A DNA stretch of 35,589 bases from Mesonia aquimarina. Its GTDB lineage: Bacteria; Bacteroidota; Bacteroidia; Flavobacteriales; Flavobacteriaceae. Under the pieces are notes generated by a model. That model did no database searches, had not been told where the DNA came from, and worked only from the letters and a program-made list of their open reading frames with translations. Position numbers and translations under genes: made by a program. Positions within the stretch are counted from its first letter, which is position 1; each line of letters starts with the position of its first letter. The stretch covers positions 1 to 35,589 of the forward strand of contig NZ_RCNV01000016.1 in NCBI RefSeq assembly GCF_003667275.1, written 5' to 3'. Positions 8,197-18,010 of this stretch are shown here, in pieces.

Positions 8197-10614
8197 TTAA
8201 AATGAAGGAAATTTCTCAGGATTTACTTCATTAAAAATCTCGTAAACTTTATCAAAAATATCTTCAGCTGAAGGTTTAGAGAAGTAATCGCCATCAGTTC
8301 CGTAAGCAGGACGGTGAGCTTTTGCCGCAAGTGTTTGCGGTTTACTATCTAAATGGCGGTAAGCATTTTGCTTATCTAAAACTTCAGATAAAATATACGA
8401 TGAAGCTCCACCAGGAACATCTTCATCAATAACTAACAAACGATTTGTTTTGGCAACACTTTTTACAATGTCATGATTTCTATCAAACGGTAATAATGTT
8501 TGAACATCAATTATTTCAGCATCAATTCCTACTTGTGCTAAATCTCTTGCAGCTTCTTCAATTAATCGTAGTGTAGAACCATAAGAAACTAAGGTAATAT
8601 CACTTCCTTCTCTAATTGTTTCTACAACGCCTAGCGGAGTTCTAAACTCTCCTAAATTGTTAGGCATTTTTTCTTTTAATCGATAGCCATTTAAACATTC
8701 TACAATTAAACCAGGTTCATCTCCTTCTAGAAGTGTGTTATAAAAACCTGCCGCTTTAGTCATGTTTCTAGGAACTGCAACGTGAATTCCTCTAATTAAA
8801 TTGATAATACCACCCATTGGTGAACCACTGTGCCAAATTCCCTCTAGACGGTGGCCACGTGTTCTTACAATTAATGGGGCTTTTTGTTTTCCTTTTGTTC
8901 TGTAATGTAGCGTTGCCAAATCATCACTCATGATTTGTAATGCATATAAAATATAATCTAGGTACTGAATTTCTGCAATTGGACGTAAACCTCGCATTGC
9001 CATCCCGATACCTTGACCTAAAATAGTTGCTTCTCTAATACCGGCATCAGAAACACGATCTTCGCCGTATTTTTCTTGCATACCTTCTAAACCTTGATTT
9101 ACATCACCAATATTTCCGGTGTCTTCACCAAAAATTAAAGTTTCAGATTTATTCTCAAAAATTTTATCAAAATTATCACGAAGTATAACTCTAGCATCAA
9201 CTTCTTCGGCATCTTGATCGTAAGTAGGCTCAACTCCTTCTACATTTAAAGCAGACCATTCGCTTTCGCTGTATAAATGACTGCTATAATCTGGTTGTGT
9301 AGTTTTGGTAAACTCTGCAATCCAGTTTTGTAAGGCTTGTTTAGCTGAAGAATTTTCGTGAATAGTGTAACGAGATGCTTTTCTTGCAGTCTTAAGAACT
9401 TCAAATTTTTGAACGTTTTCAATTCCTGCTAATTCATCTTTTAGAGAATTGATGAAATTTTTATTCTCACTATTTTCAGCTAAATCATTTAATAAAGCTA
9501 ATACTTCTTTACGAGCATTTTTTGGTGTTTCTCCAACAGCGTTCCACGCAGCTTTTTTGCCTTCGCGTACTTCTTTTTTTGCTGCTTTTTCAATTTCTTT
9601 TAATTCTTCTTCAGTTGCGATGTCGCTTTCTAACATCCACTGGCGCATTTGTGCATTACAATCGTAATCTTTTTCCCAAGCTAAACGATCTTTACTTTTG
9701 TAACGCTCATGTGATCCTGAAGTAGAGTGACCTTGCGGTTGTGTAAGTTCTATAACATGAATAAGAACGGGAACGTGTTTTTCTCGAGAAATTTGACTCG
9801 CTTTCTCGTATGTTTCAATTAAAGTAGGATAATCCCAACCTTTTACAACTAGAATTTCATACCCATCGTTTTCTTCATCTCGTTGAAATCCTTTTACAAT
9901 TTCAGAAATATTTTCTTTGGTAGTTTGGTATTTTGCAGGTACAGAAATTCCGTATTCATCATCCCAAACGCTAATTACCATTGGTACTTGCATTACTCCG
10001 GCTGCATTCAAAGTTTCCCAAAATAAGCCTTCACTTGTACTTGCATTACCAATAGTTCCCCAGGCGATTTCATTTCCTTTGGTAGAAAACTTGTCTGCTT
10101 CAGGAATTCCTTCTACATTTCTATAAACTTTAGAAGCTTGTGCTAGACCAAGTAAACGAGGCATTTGTCCTGCTGTTGGCGAGATATCTGCACTAGAGTT
10201 TGGTTGATCAGCAAGGCGTTTCCAACTTCCATCTTCATTTAAACTATGCGTACCAAAATGACCGCCCATTTGTCTTCCGGCAGTCATTGGTTCTTGCTCA
10301 ATATCTGTATGACCGTAAAGTCCGGCAAAAAATTCTTGCACAGATAATAAGCCTAAGGCCATCATAAAAGTTTGATCTCTATAATATCCTGCACGAAAAT
10401 CGCCATTTTTAAAAGCTTTTGCTAAAGCTAATTGTGGCACTTCTTTTCCATCACCAAAAATCCCGAATTTTGCTTTTCCGGTAAGTACTTCGCGACGTCC
10501 TAATAAACTACATTCTCTACTAATAACAGCTGTTTTGTAATCTTCTACAACTTGCTGTTTAAAATCTTCAAATGAAATATCTTTATTTTTAACTTTTGTT
10601 TCTGTATCCTGCAT
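8197..10614 (-). CDS. Fused E1 alpha/beta thiamine-diphosphate-dependent 2-oxoacid dehydrogenase
   Basis: About 805 residues from ATG 10614 (MQDTETK). A longer version would start at TTG 10668, but a good promoter lies inside that extension, so the ATG is preferred. The N-terminal half is the E1 alpha (TPP-binding) part with SRECSLLGRREVLTGK, GYYRDQTF, a TPP site in the form GTIGNASTSEG...WDDEYGIS, and GHSTSGSHERYKS. The C-terminal half is the beta (transketolase pyrimidine-binding) part with FGEDTGNIGDVNQG, DAGIREATILGQG, EIQYLDYILYA and DVQTLLPFD. The enzyme decarboxylates a branched-chain or related 2-oxoacid and passes the acyl group to a lipoyl E2, not encoded here. Most bacteria carry alpha and beta as separate genes, and the fusion is common in Bacteroidota. 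The exact substrate is unproven. Confidence 0.92.
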   Translation of the reverse strand: MQDTETKVKNKDISFEDFKQQVVEDYKTAVISRECSLLGRREVLTGKAKFGIFGDGKEVPQLALAKAFKNGDFRAGYYRDQTFMMALGLLSVQEFFAGLYGHTDIEQEPMTAGRQMGGHFGTHSLNEDGSWKRLADQPNSSADISPTAGQMPRLLGLAQASKVYRNVEGIPEADKFSTKGNEIAWGTIGNASTSEGLFWETLNAAGVMQVPMVISVWDDEYGISVPAKYQTTKENISEIVKGFQRDEENDGYEILVVKGWDYPTLIETYEKASQISREKHVPVLIHVIELTQPQGHSTSGSHERYKSKDRLAWEKDYDCNAQMRQWMLESDIATEEELKEIEKAAKKEVREGKKAAWNAVGETPKNARKEVLALLNDLAENSENKNFINSLKDELAGIENVQKFEVLKTARKASRYTIHENSSAKQALQNWIAEFTKTTQPDYSSHLYSESEWSALNVEGVEPTYDQDAEEVDARVILRDNFDKIFENKSETLIFGEDTGNIGDVNQGLEGMQEKYGEDRVSDAGIREATILGQGIGMAMRGLRPIAEIQYLDYILYALQIMSDDLATLHYRTKGKQKAPLIVRTRGHRLEGIWHSGSPMGGIINLIRGIHVAVPRNMTKAAGFYNTLLEGDEPGLIVECLNGYRLKEKMPNNLGEFRTPLGVVETIREGSDITLVSYGSTLRLIEEAARDLAQVGIDAEIIDVQTLLPFDRNHDIVKSVAKTNRLLVIDEDVPGGASSYILSEVLDKQNAYRHLDSKPQTLAAKAHRPAYGTDGDYFSKPSAEDIFDKVYEIFNEVNPEKFPSF

Positions 10615-10637
10615 GAGTATTTCTTTTTTCGTGGTAG

Positions 10638-10668
10638 CGAAGATACTAAAAATGAAGGGATTTGTCAA
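10638..10668 (-). promoter_or_regulatory. Promoter of the fused E1 gene
   Basis: On the - strand: TTG at 10668-10666, a 20-base spacer, then TATCTTCG at 10645-10638, matching the Bacteroidota -33/-7 pattern (TTG, N19-20, TAnnTTtG). Transcription would begin near 10631, leaving a leader of roughly 17 bases before ATG 10614. Confidence 0.6.
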
Positions 10669-10789
10669 TTAAAAAATTATACTCCATTTATGTTTTCTGA
10701 AGTCAAATTAGATTTTAATTGAATAATTGTTAATTTAAAAGGTTTTAAATGAAAATATTTAACTATTCTTTAAAATTTAAGCCCTTTTT

Positions 10790-13609
10790 TTAATACCATC
10801 TTCTTGTAAATAACTTGATTAAGGTATTAATATCTAAGGAAACTATAAACCTGATTTTTTGATCGTAATCGGGTTGATCTATCTCTAAACCTCTGCTGGA
10901 ATATACTGGAAAAAATAATTCAAAATAATCTTGTACCAAACTTAAGCGTACACCAGAATCGTATAAAAATGCAGCTTTATCGCCCTTATTTTTTACTAAA
11001 CCAACATCACCATAAGCGTGAATCCAATTCCAAATAGTAAAACTGGCATTGAACGTAGAAATCCATTGGTTAGCAAATTCTGGCTCCAATTGTGATTTAA
11101 ATCCACCTTCTGCTTCAATAAATTGCTGACTGAAAAGACCTTCGTCTTCACTTCTTCCATAGTAATTATAGTCAAATAAATAATCGGTAGGGCGATCTAG
11201 GGCAAAACTGAAATAATCTGAATCTCGGCTTTCATTGAATAAAAAAGCACCGGCAAAAAATCGAAATTCTAATTGCCTATTGTTTAGAAATAACTTTCGC
11301 CATTTAGAGGTAAAAGAAATTTTACTAAACTTTTTAGCAATTTGATAGTCAAATGAAGCGGTAAAGTAATCGTCAAAATTTCTATTACTGTAGCTATATT
11401 GAATATCAAAAACGCTATAATCAGGTTCGTCTACCGGATTTAGCGGATCGCGATCTCGAAATACATTTACACTTCGTAAGCCAATAGCTTGTCGTTCATT
11501 ACTACGTAAATAATCATCTCTAAAATAAATATTTAAAAATGGTGTTACACGATGATAATATAAATCTCTAGCGTAAGAATATCTACTACCACTAACCCCG
11601 TAGCGTACTGCATTTAATTCTTGATTTTTGTATTGATGCCTGTTAGAAATTGATGCAGATCCTAAAAGTGCCCCGCTTGTAAAGCCATATTTTGGAGCAA
11701 TTTTATAGTCAAAATTTCTCCGCAAAACTGTTTTATTGTATAATTTGGGGCCAATGGTTACACCATCGTATAAATTGTAATCAAATTCTGGAATAATAAA
11801 AAATTGCTGATAACTGGGATCTTCAACATCTACTAACAATCTAAATTGTATGGGCTTATTTAAAAGTGTAGTAACGCGATGATAATTATTACGCCGATTA
11901 ACTTCTGGAATTATACCTTCATGATTTAAGGCTAAACGTTCTATATTTTCTTTGGGAATAGTAATTGTCTTTTTGTCTTTTACGTTTTCTACCCAATATT
12001 TAGCAACAATAGAATCGTTTTTTAATCCGTATAAAGAAACCGGTAGAGAGTTTGGATATTTATTTACAATGACAACTTCTAGCGAATCTTCTTTCTTTTT
12101 GACGTTTCCTATTTTAAAATCAATCCAGTCGTTTTTAGGAACATAATCTTCAAAAAACCAGTCTACATTTTTGGAAGTTTTTTGAGTCAAAATATCTTTA
12201 AAATCTTCAGGGTGAACCGGCTTTTGTTTATAGGTTTTATAAAATTCTGCAATACTTTTTTGAATTGTACTATCACCCAAAAAATCGTTTAAATAGGCAA
12301 AACCAATTCCCGCTTTGTAAGGGTTTGCAATGTTTTTGTTAAACTTCACCAAGGAATCTTGTGGTGTTTCTAAAGACTGATCTAAATTTAACCGTGTCAT
12401 ATTACTGAATAAAAACGGATAGCGATCATTAAACTTTAAATCTGCTAAATGAAACCATTTGAGGCCAATAATTTCACTAAAGCTGCCAATTAATTTTACA
12501 TCTTTATAATAAGTATTTACATATTCCATTAAAAGGTAAATATGCATTGCATCTAGCAACCATTTTTCTTCGCGCGGATTGAGAAGTAGCGAGCTGTGTA
12601 TGTATTTTTGCGTTAAAATTTTCAGTAATTTTATATCATACTGAAAACCATCAGGAAACGGACGAATAAACCGAGGAAGTTGGTTAAACCCGTAAACCGG
12701 ACTATCACTATAATCTTCTTCTGAAACAACTATTTTTTGGTACGGATAATCTCCTAATTTTTTTTGAAGAAAATTTGTAATTCTACTTAGAGTTACTTCT
12801 TTTAATTCTGGTTTAATGTCATTATCTTTTATGTTGGTAATAACATCAATTCCGTTTACAGGGTAGGTTTCAAAGAAGTTATTTTCTATAAGATATAACG
12901 ATAAATCGGTATGTTTTTTTCCGCTAAGCTCAACTATTTTATAATTTTTTTCGGTTTGTTTTTTTTCTTCAACATGTAAATTAGAAATTACATTATAAGA
13001 AATTGGGATTTGTAATTGAAGCTGTAAATTTAATTCAGGTACAAATAAATCATTTAAATTTTTATGGCTGTATAAATTCCAATCACCATTATAAACTGCA
13101 GGAGACATTAGCCAATACCTCAACTTAAAGCTGCCTTCTTCATAACCAAAACCTGTAAATTTATCATCAGGAACTTTAACTGAATAATGAAGCTGAAACT
13201 TTGTAGAATCTCCCGGAAATAATTGTTTTGGAAGTTGAATTTTTACAATATCGGGATGCTTTTTGGGTCGTTTCCACGTTAATTTTTTAATGGAATTTTC
13301 TACAGAATCAATTCTTGTAAAGCCACGATCGCTTTCTTGTGCGTAATGATAACGTCTAAAATAATCTTCAGCAAAGCGTTCGGCTAGGGGAGTGGTTTTA
13401 CTAGAAAATGCATTTGCCCAGTCATTTAAATAGATTACATCTATTGTATCTAAACTTTCGTTTTTAAAAGTGATCTCTTGAGAAATTTGTAAAGTTCTAA
13501 TTTCAGGCTGGAGTACAACTTTTGCGTTTATGCTGTGTTGAGCATAAATACCTGTAGAAAAACAAATAACCAACAAGGTGGTTAAAAATAATGAGTAAAT
13601 TATTTTCAA
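10790..13609 (-). CDS. M1-aminopeptidase-like exported protein with C-terminal beta-barrel, zinc motif missing
   Basis: 939 residues with a signal peptide (cleavage near IYAQ, residue 24). Residues 25-240 resemble the N-terminal beta domain of M1 (gluzincin) peptidases, and 265-500 resemble the catalytic domain. Where HEXXH is expected the sequence reads LTQKYIHSS (332-340), and the downstream W..EG..Y region reads WLLDAMHIYLLMEY (350-363). Both zinc-site motifs therefore appear lost. From about 600 on, aromatic alternating strands (YKIAPKYGFTSGALLGSASI, FDYQIAKKFSKISFTSKW, FRFFAGAFLF) and a C-terminal RRWY with terminal aromatic residue indicate an outer-membrane barrel. It is probably a non-catalytic outer-membrane protein, and the function is unknown. 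The gene stands alone, 90 bases from the LOG-family gene. Confidence 0.8.
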   Translation of the reverse strand: MKIIYSLFLTTLLVICFSTGIYAQHSINAKVVLQPEIRTLQISQEITFKNESLDTIDVIYLNDWANAFSSKTTPLAERFAEDYFRRYHYAQESDRGFTRIDSVENSIKKLTWKRPKKHPDIVKIQLPKQLFPGDSTKFQLHYSVKVPDDKFTGFGYEEGSFKLRYWLMSPAVYNGDWNLYSHKNLNDLFVPELNLQLQLQIPISYNVISNLHVEEKKQTEKNYKIVELSGKKHTDLSLYLIENNFFETYPVNGIDVITNIKDNDIKPELKEVTLSRITNFLQKKLGDYPYQKIVVSEEDYSDSPVYGFNQLPRFIRPFPDGFQYDIKLLKILTQKYIHSSLLLNPREEKWLLDAMHIYLLMEYVNTYYKDVKLIGSFSEIIGLKWFHLADLKFNDRYPFLFSNMTRLNLDQSLETPQDSLVKFNKNIANPYKAGIGFAYLNDFLGDSTIQKSIAEFYKTYKQKPVHPEDFKDILTQKTSKNVDWFFEDYVPKNDWIDFKIGNVKKKEDSLEVVIVNKYPNSLPVSLYGLKNDSIVAKYWVENVKDKKTITIPKENIERLALNHEGIIPEVNRRNNYHRVTTLLNKPIQFRLLVDVEDPSYQQFFIIPEFDYNLYDGVTIGPKLYNKTVLRRNFDYKIAPKYGFTSGALLGSASISNRHQYKNQELNAVRYGVSGSRYSYARDLYYHRVTPFLNIYFRDDYLRSNERQAIGLRSVNVFRDRDPLNPVDEPDYSVFDIQYSYSNRNFDDYFTASFDYQIAKKFSKISFTSKWRKLFLNNRQLEFRFFAGAFLFNESRDSDYFSFALDRPTDYLFDYNYYGRSEDEGLFSQQFIEAEGGFKSQLEPEFANQWISTFNASFTIWNWIHAYGDVGLVKNKGDKAAFLYDSGVRLSLVQDYFELFFPVYSSRGLEIDQPDYDQKIRFIVSLDINTLIKLFTRRWY

Positions 13610-13699
13610 ATTAAAAATTGACTTTAAAGTTGGTTGGGAAAGTTATAATGAAAACTTTTTTATCTTGTATTTATTGCTTAGCAAGTTAGAAGAATCCAC

Positions 13700-14395
13700 T
13701 TAAAAATTTGGACTCAAATTGTATTGATTATAGAATTTATCTAGTATTTCAATTACTTCATCTTCGTTATCGGCTACTTGTACTAAATCAATATCGACGG
13801 CACTAATGTTTTTAAAATTATCTAACAAGGTGCTTTTAATCCAATCTAGCAGTCCGTTCCAAAATTCTGAACCAACTAAAATAATGGGGAATTTATCAAT
13901 TTTATGGGTTTGTATTAAAGTAATGGCTTCAAATAATTCATCTAAGGTTCCAAAACCACCGGGAAGCACTACAAAACCTTGAGAATATTTTACAAACATA
14001 ACTTTGCGGACAAAAAAGTATTTAAAATCTAAGCTTTTGTCCTTATCAATAAACTGATTATCGTGTTGCTCAAAAGGAAGATCAATGTTTAAACCTACAG
14101 AAGTTCCTCCGGCTAAATGAGCGCCTTTATTTCCGGCTTCCATAATTCCCGGTCCACCGCCCGTAATTACGCCATAACCATGATCTACAATTTTCTCGGC
14201 AACTTTAGTTGCTAATTTATAATATTTATGATCGGGGTTTGTTCTTGCTGAACCAAAAATAGAAACGCAAGGACCAATTTCGCTCATTTTCTCGTAACCA
14301 TGAACAAATTCGCTCATGATTTTAAATAAAGCCCAACTATCATTTGTTTTTATTTCGTTCCAGCCTTTGTTGCGTTGTTCTTTCATAATGCTCAT
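13700..14395 (-). CDS. LOG family protein (TIGR00730), cytokinin-riboside-monophosphate phosphoribohydrolase-like
   Basis: 231 residues, Rossmann fold. The two signatures are GGGPGIMEAGNKGA (79-92) and PGGFGTLDELFE (145-156), with SIFGSAR at 45-51. LOG enzymes cleave the N-glycosidic bond of nucleoside 5'-monophosphates to base plus ribose 5-phosphate. In non-plant-associated bacteria the natural substrate is often AMP or is unknown. Two starts are possible, ATG 14395 (MSIMKE) or ATG 14386 (MKEQRN), and nothing in the sequence decides between them. It follows uvrA by 20 bases on the same strand, so it is probably read from the uvrA transcript. Confidence 0.9.
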   Translation of the reverse strand: MSIMKEQRNKGWNEIKTNDSWALFKIMSEFVHGYEKMSEIGPCVSIFGSARTNPDHKYYKLATKVAEKIVDHGYGVITGGGPGIMEAGNKGAHLAGGTSVGLNIDLPFEQHDNQFIDKDKSLDFKYFFVRKVMFVKYSQGFVVLPGGFGTLDELFEAITLIQTHKIDKFPIILVGSEFWNGLLDWIKSTLLDNFKNISAVDIDLVQVADNEDEVIEILDKFYNQYNLSPNF

Positions 14396-14415
14396 AGCTA
14401 AATAATTTGTAAAAG

Positions 14416-17247
14416 CTAATGTAATTCTTTTCTTAAGAATTTTGCTGTATAACTTTTTTTGTGTTTAGCAACTTCTTCCGGAGTTCCTTTGGTAATTACT
14501 TTTCCACCATTTTTTCCACCTTCATAACCAATATCAATAATATGATCTGCTAATTTTATCACATCCATATTATGCTCAATAATTAACACGGTATTTCCTT
14601 TATTAGTTAAGGTGTTTAATACGTTCATTAAAACACGAATATCTTCAAAGTGAAGTCCTGTGGTGGGTTCATCTAAAATATAAAATGTATTTCCGGTGTC
14701 GCGTTTAGATAATTCTGTTGCTAATTTTATGCGTTGCGCTTCTCCTCCGGAAAGCGTAGTACTTTGTTGACCAAGTGTAATATAACCTAAACCAACATCT
14801 TGAATGGTTTTTAGTTTTCGGTAAATCTTCGGGATTTGATCAAAAAAATCAGTCGCTTCATTAATAGTCATTTCTAAAACATCGCTAATCGATTTTCCTT
14901 TGTAACGAATTTCTAAGGTTTCTCTGTTGAAGCGTTTTCCTTGGCAAGTTTCACATTCTACTTGTACGTCGGGTAAAAAATTCATTTCAATAACGCGCAA
15001 ACCGCCGCCACGACAAGTTTCGCAACGACCGCCTTTTACATTGAAACTGAATCTTCCCGGTTTATAACCTCTAATTTGTGCTTCTGGAGTTTTAGCGAAT
15101 AAACTTCGTATTTCTGAAAAAACACCAGTATAAGTCGCTGGATTAGAGCGTGGTGTTCTACCAATTGGCGATTGATTAATATCGATTACTTTATCACATT
15201 CATCTAAACCTTTTATGCTTTTATAAGGCTGCGGAACTTTTACGCCATTAAAATAATGCGCGTTCATAATCGGATAAAGCGTTTCGTTAATTAAGGTAGA
15301 TTTTCCACTTCCAGAAACGCCGGTTACTAGAATCATTTTTCCTAATGGAAATTTAACCGAAACATTTTTTAGGTTATTTCCAGTGGCACCTTTCAGTTCA
15401 ATAAATTTACCATTTCCTTCGCGTCTTTTCTTCGGAACTTCAATTTCTTTGGTTCCATTTAAATATGAAGCGGTTAAGGTTTTATGTTTTTTTATTTGTT
15501 TTGGAGTTCCTTGACTGATAATTTCACCGCCGTGTTTTCCGGCAAATGGACCGATATCGATAACGTGATCGGCGCGTTCTATCATATCTTTATCGTGCTC
15601 AACTACAATTACTGAATTTCCAACATCGCGTAAAGACTCTAGCGAATTGATTAGTTTTTCGTTATCGCGCTGATGAAGACCGATGCTTGGTTCATCTAAA
15701 ATATAAAGTACGCCAACCAATTGCGAGCCAATTTGTGTAGCTAAACGAATACGTTGTGCTTCGCCGCCAGAAAGTGATTTAGAACCGCGATTTAAAGAAA
15801 GATAAGTCAGCCCAACATCAACTAAAAATTGTAATCGCGTACGAATTTCTTTGACGATTTCTTCAGCGATTTTCCACTGATTTTTGCTGAGCTTTTTTTC
15901 TAAACCATCAAACCAATCGCTTAATTCTAAAATATCTTTTTGCGCTAATTCGGCTATGTTTTCTTCGTTTATTTTAAAATAAAGCGATTCTTTTTGTAAT
16001 CTGCTTCCTTCGCAAGATGGGCAAATTACTTTGTCCATATAAGCTTTTGCCCAGCGTTTTAAAGAAGAAGAATCGTTATTTCTGTAGGTGTTTTCAATAA
16101 ATGTGGCAACACCTTCAAAATCTATTTTATAGGTTCTGCTTACACCGAGTTCTTTAGAATTGACTTCAAATTTATCTTTTCCACCGTGAAGAATCATTTC
16201 TAATCCTTCTTTTGGAATATCTTTAATCGGGTCTGATAATTTAAAATTGAAGCGTTCGGCGATCAATTCCATTTGCTTAAACGCCCAATTTTTTTTCTGA
16301 TTTCCGTGTGGTTCTAATCCACCGTTTTTTATCGATTTAGAATTATCGGGAATTATTTTTTGAAGATTTACTTTATATAAATCTCCAATTCCATTACAGG
16401 TTTGACAAGCGCCTTTAGGCGAGTTAAACGAGAAATTATTTGGTTCAGGATTTGGGTAAGAAATCCCACTTGTTGGGCACATTAAATTCCTACTGAAATA
16501 GCGAATTTCACTTGAATCTTGATCTAAAATCATCAAGACATTATCGCCTTGATTCATTGCGGTATTTATACTTTCAGCTAAGCGTTTATCTAGACTCTCG
16601 CTATCTTCAATTTTCATGCGATCAATTACAATTTCCACATCGTGGGTTTTATAACGATCGAGTTTCATTCCTTTTTCAATATCGCGTACTTCGCCATCGG
16701 TTCTTACTTTTAAAAAACCTTGTTTAGCAATTTGTTCAAACAATTCACGATAATGTCCTTTTCTAGAACGAATAACCGGCGAAAGAATATTGATGCGTTT
16801 TCCTTTAAACTCTTTTTTGATGAGGTTTTTAATTTGTTCATCGCTGTAACTCACCATTTTTTCGCCCGTTTTGTAACTGTAAGCTTCGCCGGCGCGAGCA
16901 TATAAGAGGCGTAAAAAATCGTAGATTTCAGTAATCGTCCCAACCGTACTTCGCGGACTTTTACTAGTCGTTTTTTGTTCGATAGCGATTACAGGCGAAA
17001 GTCCGTCGATTTTATCTACATCGGGTCTTTCTAAGCCACCGAGAAATTGCCGTGCGTAAGCCGAAAAAGTTTCAATATAGCGGCGTTGACCTTCGGCATA
17101 AATGGTATCGAAAGCTAAAGAAGATTTTCCGGAACCCGACAGCCCGGTAATAACGACTAATTTTTCTCTTGGAATAGTTACATCTATATCTTTTAGGTTG
17201 TGCACACGGGCACCTAAAACCTCTATATTTTCGTTGAAATTTGCCAT
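14416..17247 (-). CDS. uvrA: Excinuclease ABC subunit A (UvrA)
   Basis: 943 residues from ATG 17247 (MANFNENIE). A TTG four codons earlier (17259) is less likely, because the predicted promoter would place transcription start about there. UvrA recognises bulky DNA lesions and loads UvrB in nucleotide excision repair. Two ABC ATPase modules are seen, with Walker A GLSGSGKSS (about 35-43) and GVSGSGKST in the second half, ABC signatures SLSGGEAQRIRLATQ and TLSGGEAQRIKLATE, and Walker B LYILDEPSIGLH and FYILDEPTTGLH. Zinc-finger cysteines are at CQTC/CNG, CPSC/CEGS and CETCRGGG/CETCQGKR. Length matches the family. Confidence 0.97.
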   Translation of the reverse strand: MANFNENIEVLGARVHNLKDIDVTIPREKLVVITGLSGSGKSSLAFDTIYAEGQRRYIETFSAYARQFLGGLERPDVDKIDGLSPVIAIEQKTTSKSPRSTVGTITEIYDFLRLLYARAGEAYSYKTGEKMVSYSDEQIKNLIKKEFKGKRINILSPVIRSRKGHYRELFEQIAKQGFLKVRTDGEVRDIEKGMKLDRYKTHDVEIVIDRMKIEDSESLDKRLAESINTAMNQGDNVLMILDQDSSEIRYFSRNLMCPTSGISYPNPEPNNFSFNSPKGACQTCNGIGDLYKVNLQKIIPDNSKSIKNGGLEPHGNQKKNWAFKQMELIAERFNFKLSDPIKDIPKEGLEMILHGGKDKFEVNSKELGVSRTYKIDFEGVATFIENTYRNNDSSSLKRWAKAYMDKVICPSCEGSRLQKESLYFKINEENIAELAQKDILELSDWFDGLEKKLSKNQWKIAEEIVKEIRTRLQFLVDVGLTYLSLNRGSKSLSGGEAQRIRLATQIGSQLVGVLYILDEPSIGLHQRDNEKLINSLESLRDVGNSVIVVEHDKDMIERADHVIDIGPFAGKHGGEIISQGTPKQIKKHKTLTASYLNGTKEIEVPKKRREGNGKFIELKGATGNNLKNVSVKFPLGKMILVTGVSGSGKSTLINETLYPIMNAHYFNGVKVPQPYKSIKGLDECDKVIDINQSPIGRTPRSNPATYTGVFSEIRSLFAKTPEAQIRGYKPGRFSFNVKGGRCETCRGGGLRVIEMNFLPDVQVECETCQGKRFNRETLEIRYKGKSISDVLEMTINEATDFFDQIPKIYRKLKTIQDVGLGYITLGQQSTTLSGGEAQRIKLATELSKRDTGNTFYILDEPTTGLHFEDIRVLMNVLNTLTNKGNTVLIIEHNMDVIKLADHIIDIGYEGGKNGGKVITKGTPEEVAKHKKSYTAKFLRKELH

Positions 17248-17263
17248 AATTTTTTGCAAGATG

Positions 17264-17271
17264 CGAAGTTA
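17264..17271 (-). promoter_or_regulatory. Probable uvrA promoter (-7 element)
   Basis: On the - strand, TAACTTCG matches the Bacteroidota -7 pattern TAnnTTcG, and TTTC lies about 20 bases upstream as a poor -33. The leader would be short (about 10-12 bases), which favours the ATG at 17247 over the TTG at 17259. No LexA-like box was recognised. Confidence 0.45.
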
Positions 17272-17331
17272 CTCAAAGTCTTGAAAATAAGAAAGCAGCC
17301 GTCTTAAACCTTTGATAAAATTCTTATAAAA

Positions 17332-17922
17332 TTATAGGTCAATTATTTTACGTTCATTTTCTGAAAATTGAATAAGTTCTTCAAAAAAGGAAGTGAACTC
17401 AGCTTCAAATAAAGAATAATCAGCTTTAAATTCTTTAATGGAATGATGAAGTTGAATTTTGCTCTTTACACGCCCGTTCATCTGAAAAAGAATTTGTTCA
17501 ATTCCTTCTATCGTTGCGTAATTTAGTAACCAATTTTGACTTATCATATACGGATAAAAATTTTGAACACGCTTGGGTAAAATTTCAAAATTAGTTTTTA
17601 GCAAATAATAAAATTCATCTACATAAACTGCCAAAGAAGTATCGTGATATTTTGCCCAGTTTTTTGCTAAAAAATGATCGTATAAAACATCAATAATTAC
17701 AGAAGCATAATGACTGTAAATAGGGAAGAGGCGATGCGTACTTTTAAAAACTGTTGGATGCGTATCGGTAAATTGATCAATTTTTCGATGCAAAATAATT
17801 CCTTCCTGAATTTTATCGGGGTATTTTTTATACGTTTTTCCTTTTACAGAATCGGCTATAAAATTCCCGATTTTTAATTCATCATTTTTTCCGGAGAGGT
17901 AAATATGCGCAAGGTAGTTCAT
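17332..17922 (-). CDS. ACP phosphodiesterase-like protein (AcpH family)
   Basis: 196 residues from ATG 17922 (MNYLAHIYLS), which matches the family start. An in-frame ATG at 17937 would add MYFSF. Family features include NYLAHIYLSG, GNFIADSVKG (about 19-28), LHRKIDQFTDTHP (45-57) and the DVLYDHFLAKNW segment (about 78-89). Family members remove the 4'-phosphopantetheine arm from acyl carrier protein, although many proteins annotated this way are untested. His and Asp residues typical of the HD-like all-helical fold are kept. It lies divergently from glmM, with 184 bases between the start codons. Confidence 0.85.
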   Translation of the reverse strand: MNYLAHIYLSGKNDELKIGNFIADSVKGKTYKKYPDKIQEGIILHRKIDQFTDTHPTVFKSTHRLFPIYSHYASVIIDVLYDHFLAKNWAKYHDTSLAVYVDEFYYLLKTNFEILPKRVQNFYPYMISQNWLLNYATIEGIEQILFQMNGRVKSKIQLHHSIKEFKADYSLFEAEFTSFFEELIQFSENERKIIDL

Positions 17923-17960
17923 AAAACTAAAATACATTTTAAAATTACTTCATACAAGGG

Positions 17961-17992
17961 TTTTGCTTGTGGAATTATTGCGTGTATATTTG
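17961..17992 (+). promoter_or_regulatory. glmM promoter
   Basis: TTTTG at 17961-17965, a 19-base spacer, and TATATTTG at 17985-17992, an almost ideal Bacteroidota -33/-7 pair. Transcription would start near 17998-18000, giving a leader of about 107 bases before glmM. Confidence 0.7.
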
Positions 17993-17997
17993 CTTTA

Positions 17998-18010
17998 CTC
18001 GATAATCGAG
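17998..18010 (+). promoter_or_regulatory. Inverted repeat at the predicted glmM transcription start
   Basis: CTCGATAATCGAG is a perfect 6-base inverted repeat around a central A. It begins at the predicted +1 of the glmM promoter. A second CTCG...CGAG pair follows at 18021-18039. It could be an operator or the 5' hairpin of the leader RNA. Which one is not decided by the sequence. Confidence 0.4.

Noticed and set aside
9449-10126. Three + strand open frames inside the E1 gene
   Set aside because: They are Phe/Ser/Leu-rich shadows of a conserved enzyme read in the reverse direction.
8197-10668. Longer E1 start at TTG 10668
   Set aside because: A matching -33/-7 promoter lies within the extension, and the extra 18 residues are not expected in the family.
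16512-17284. + strand open frames inside uvrA
   Set aside because: They sit opposite conserved UvrA motifs and have no start context or homology that I recognise.
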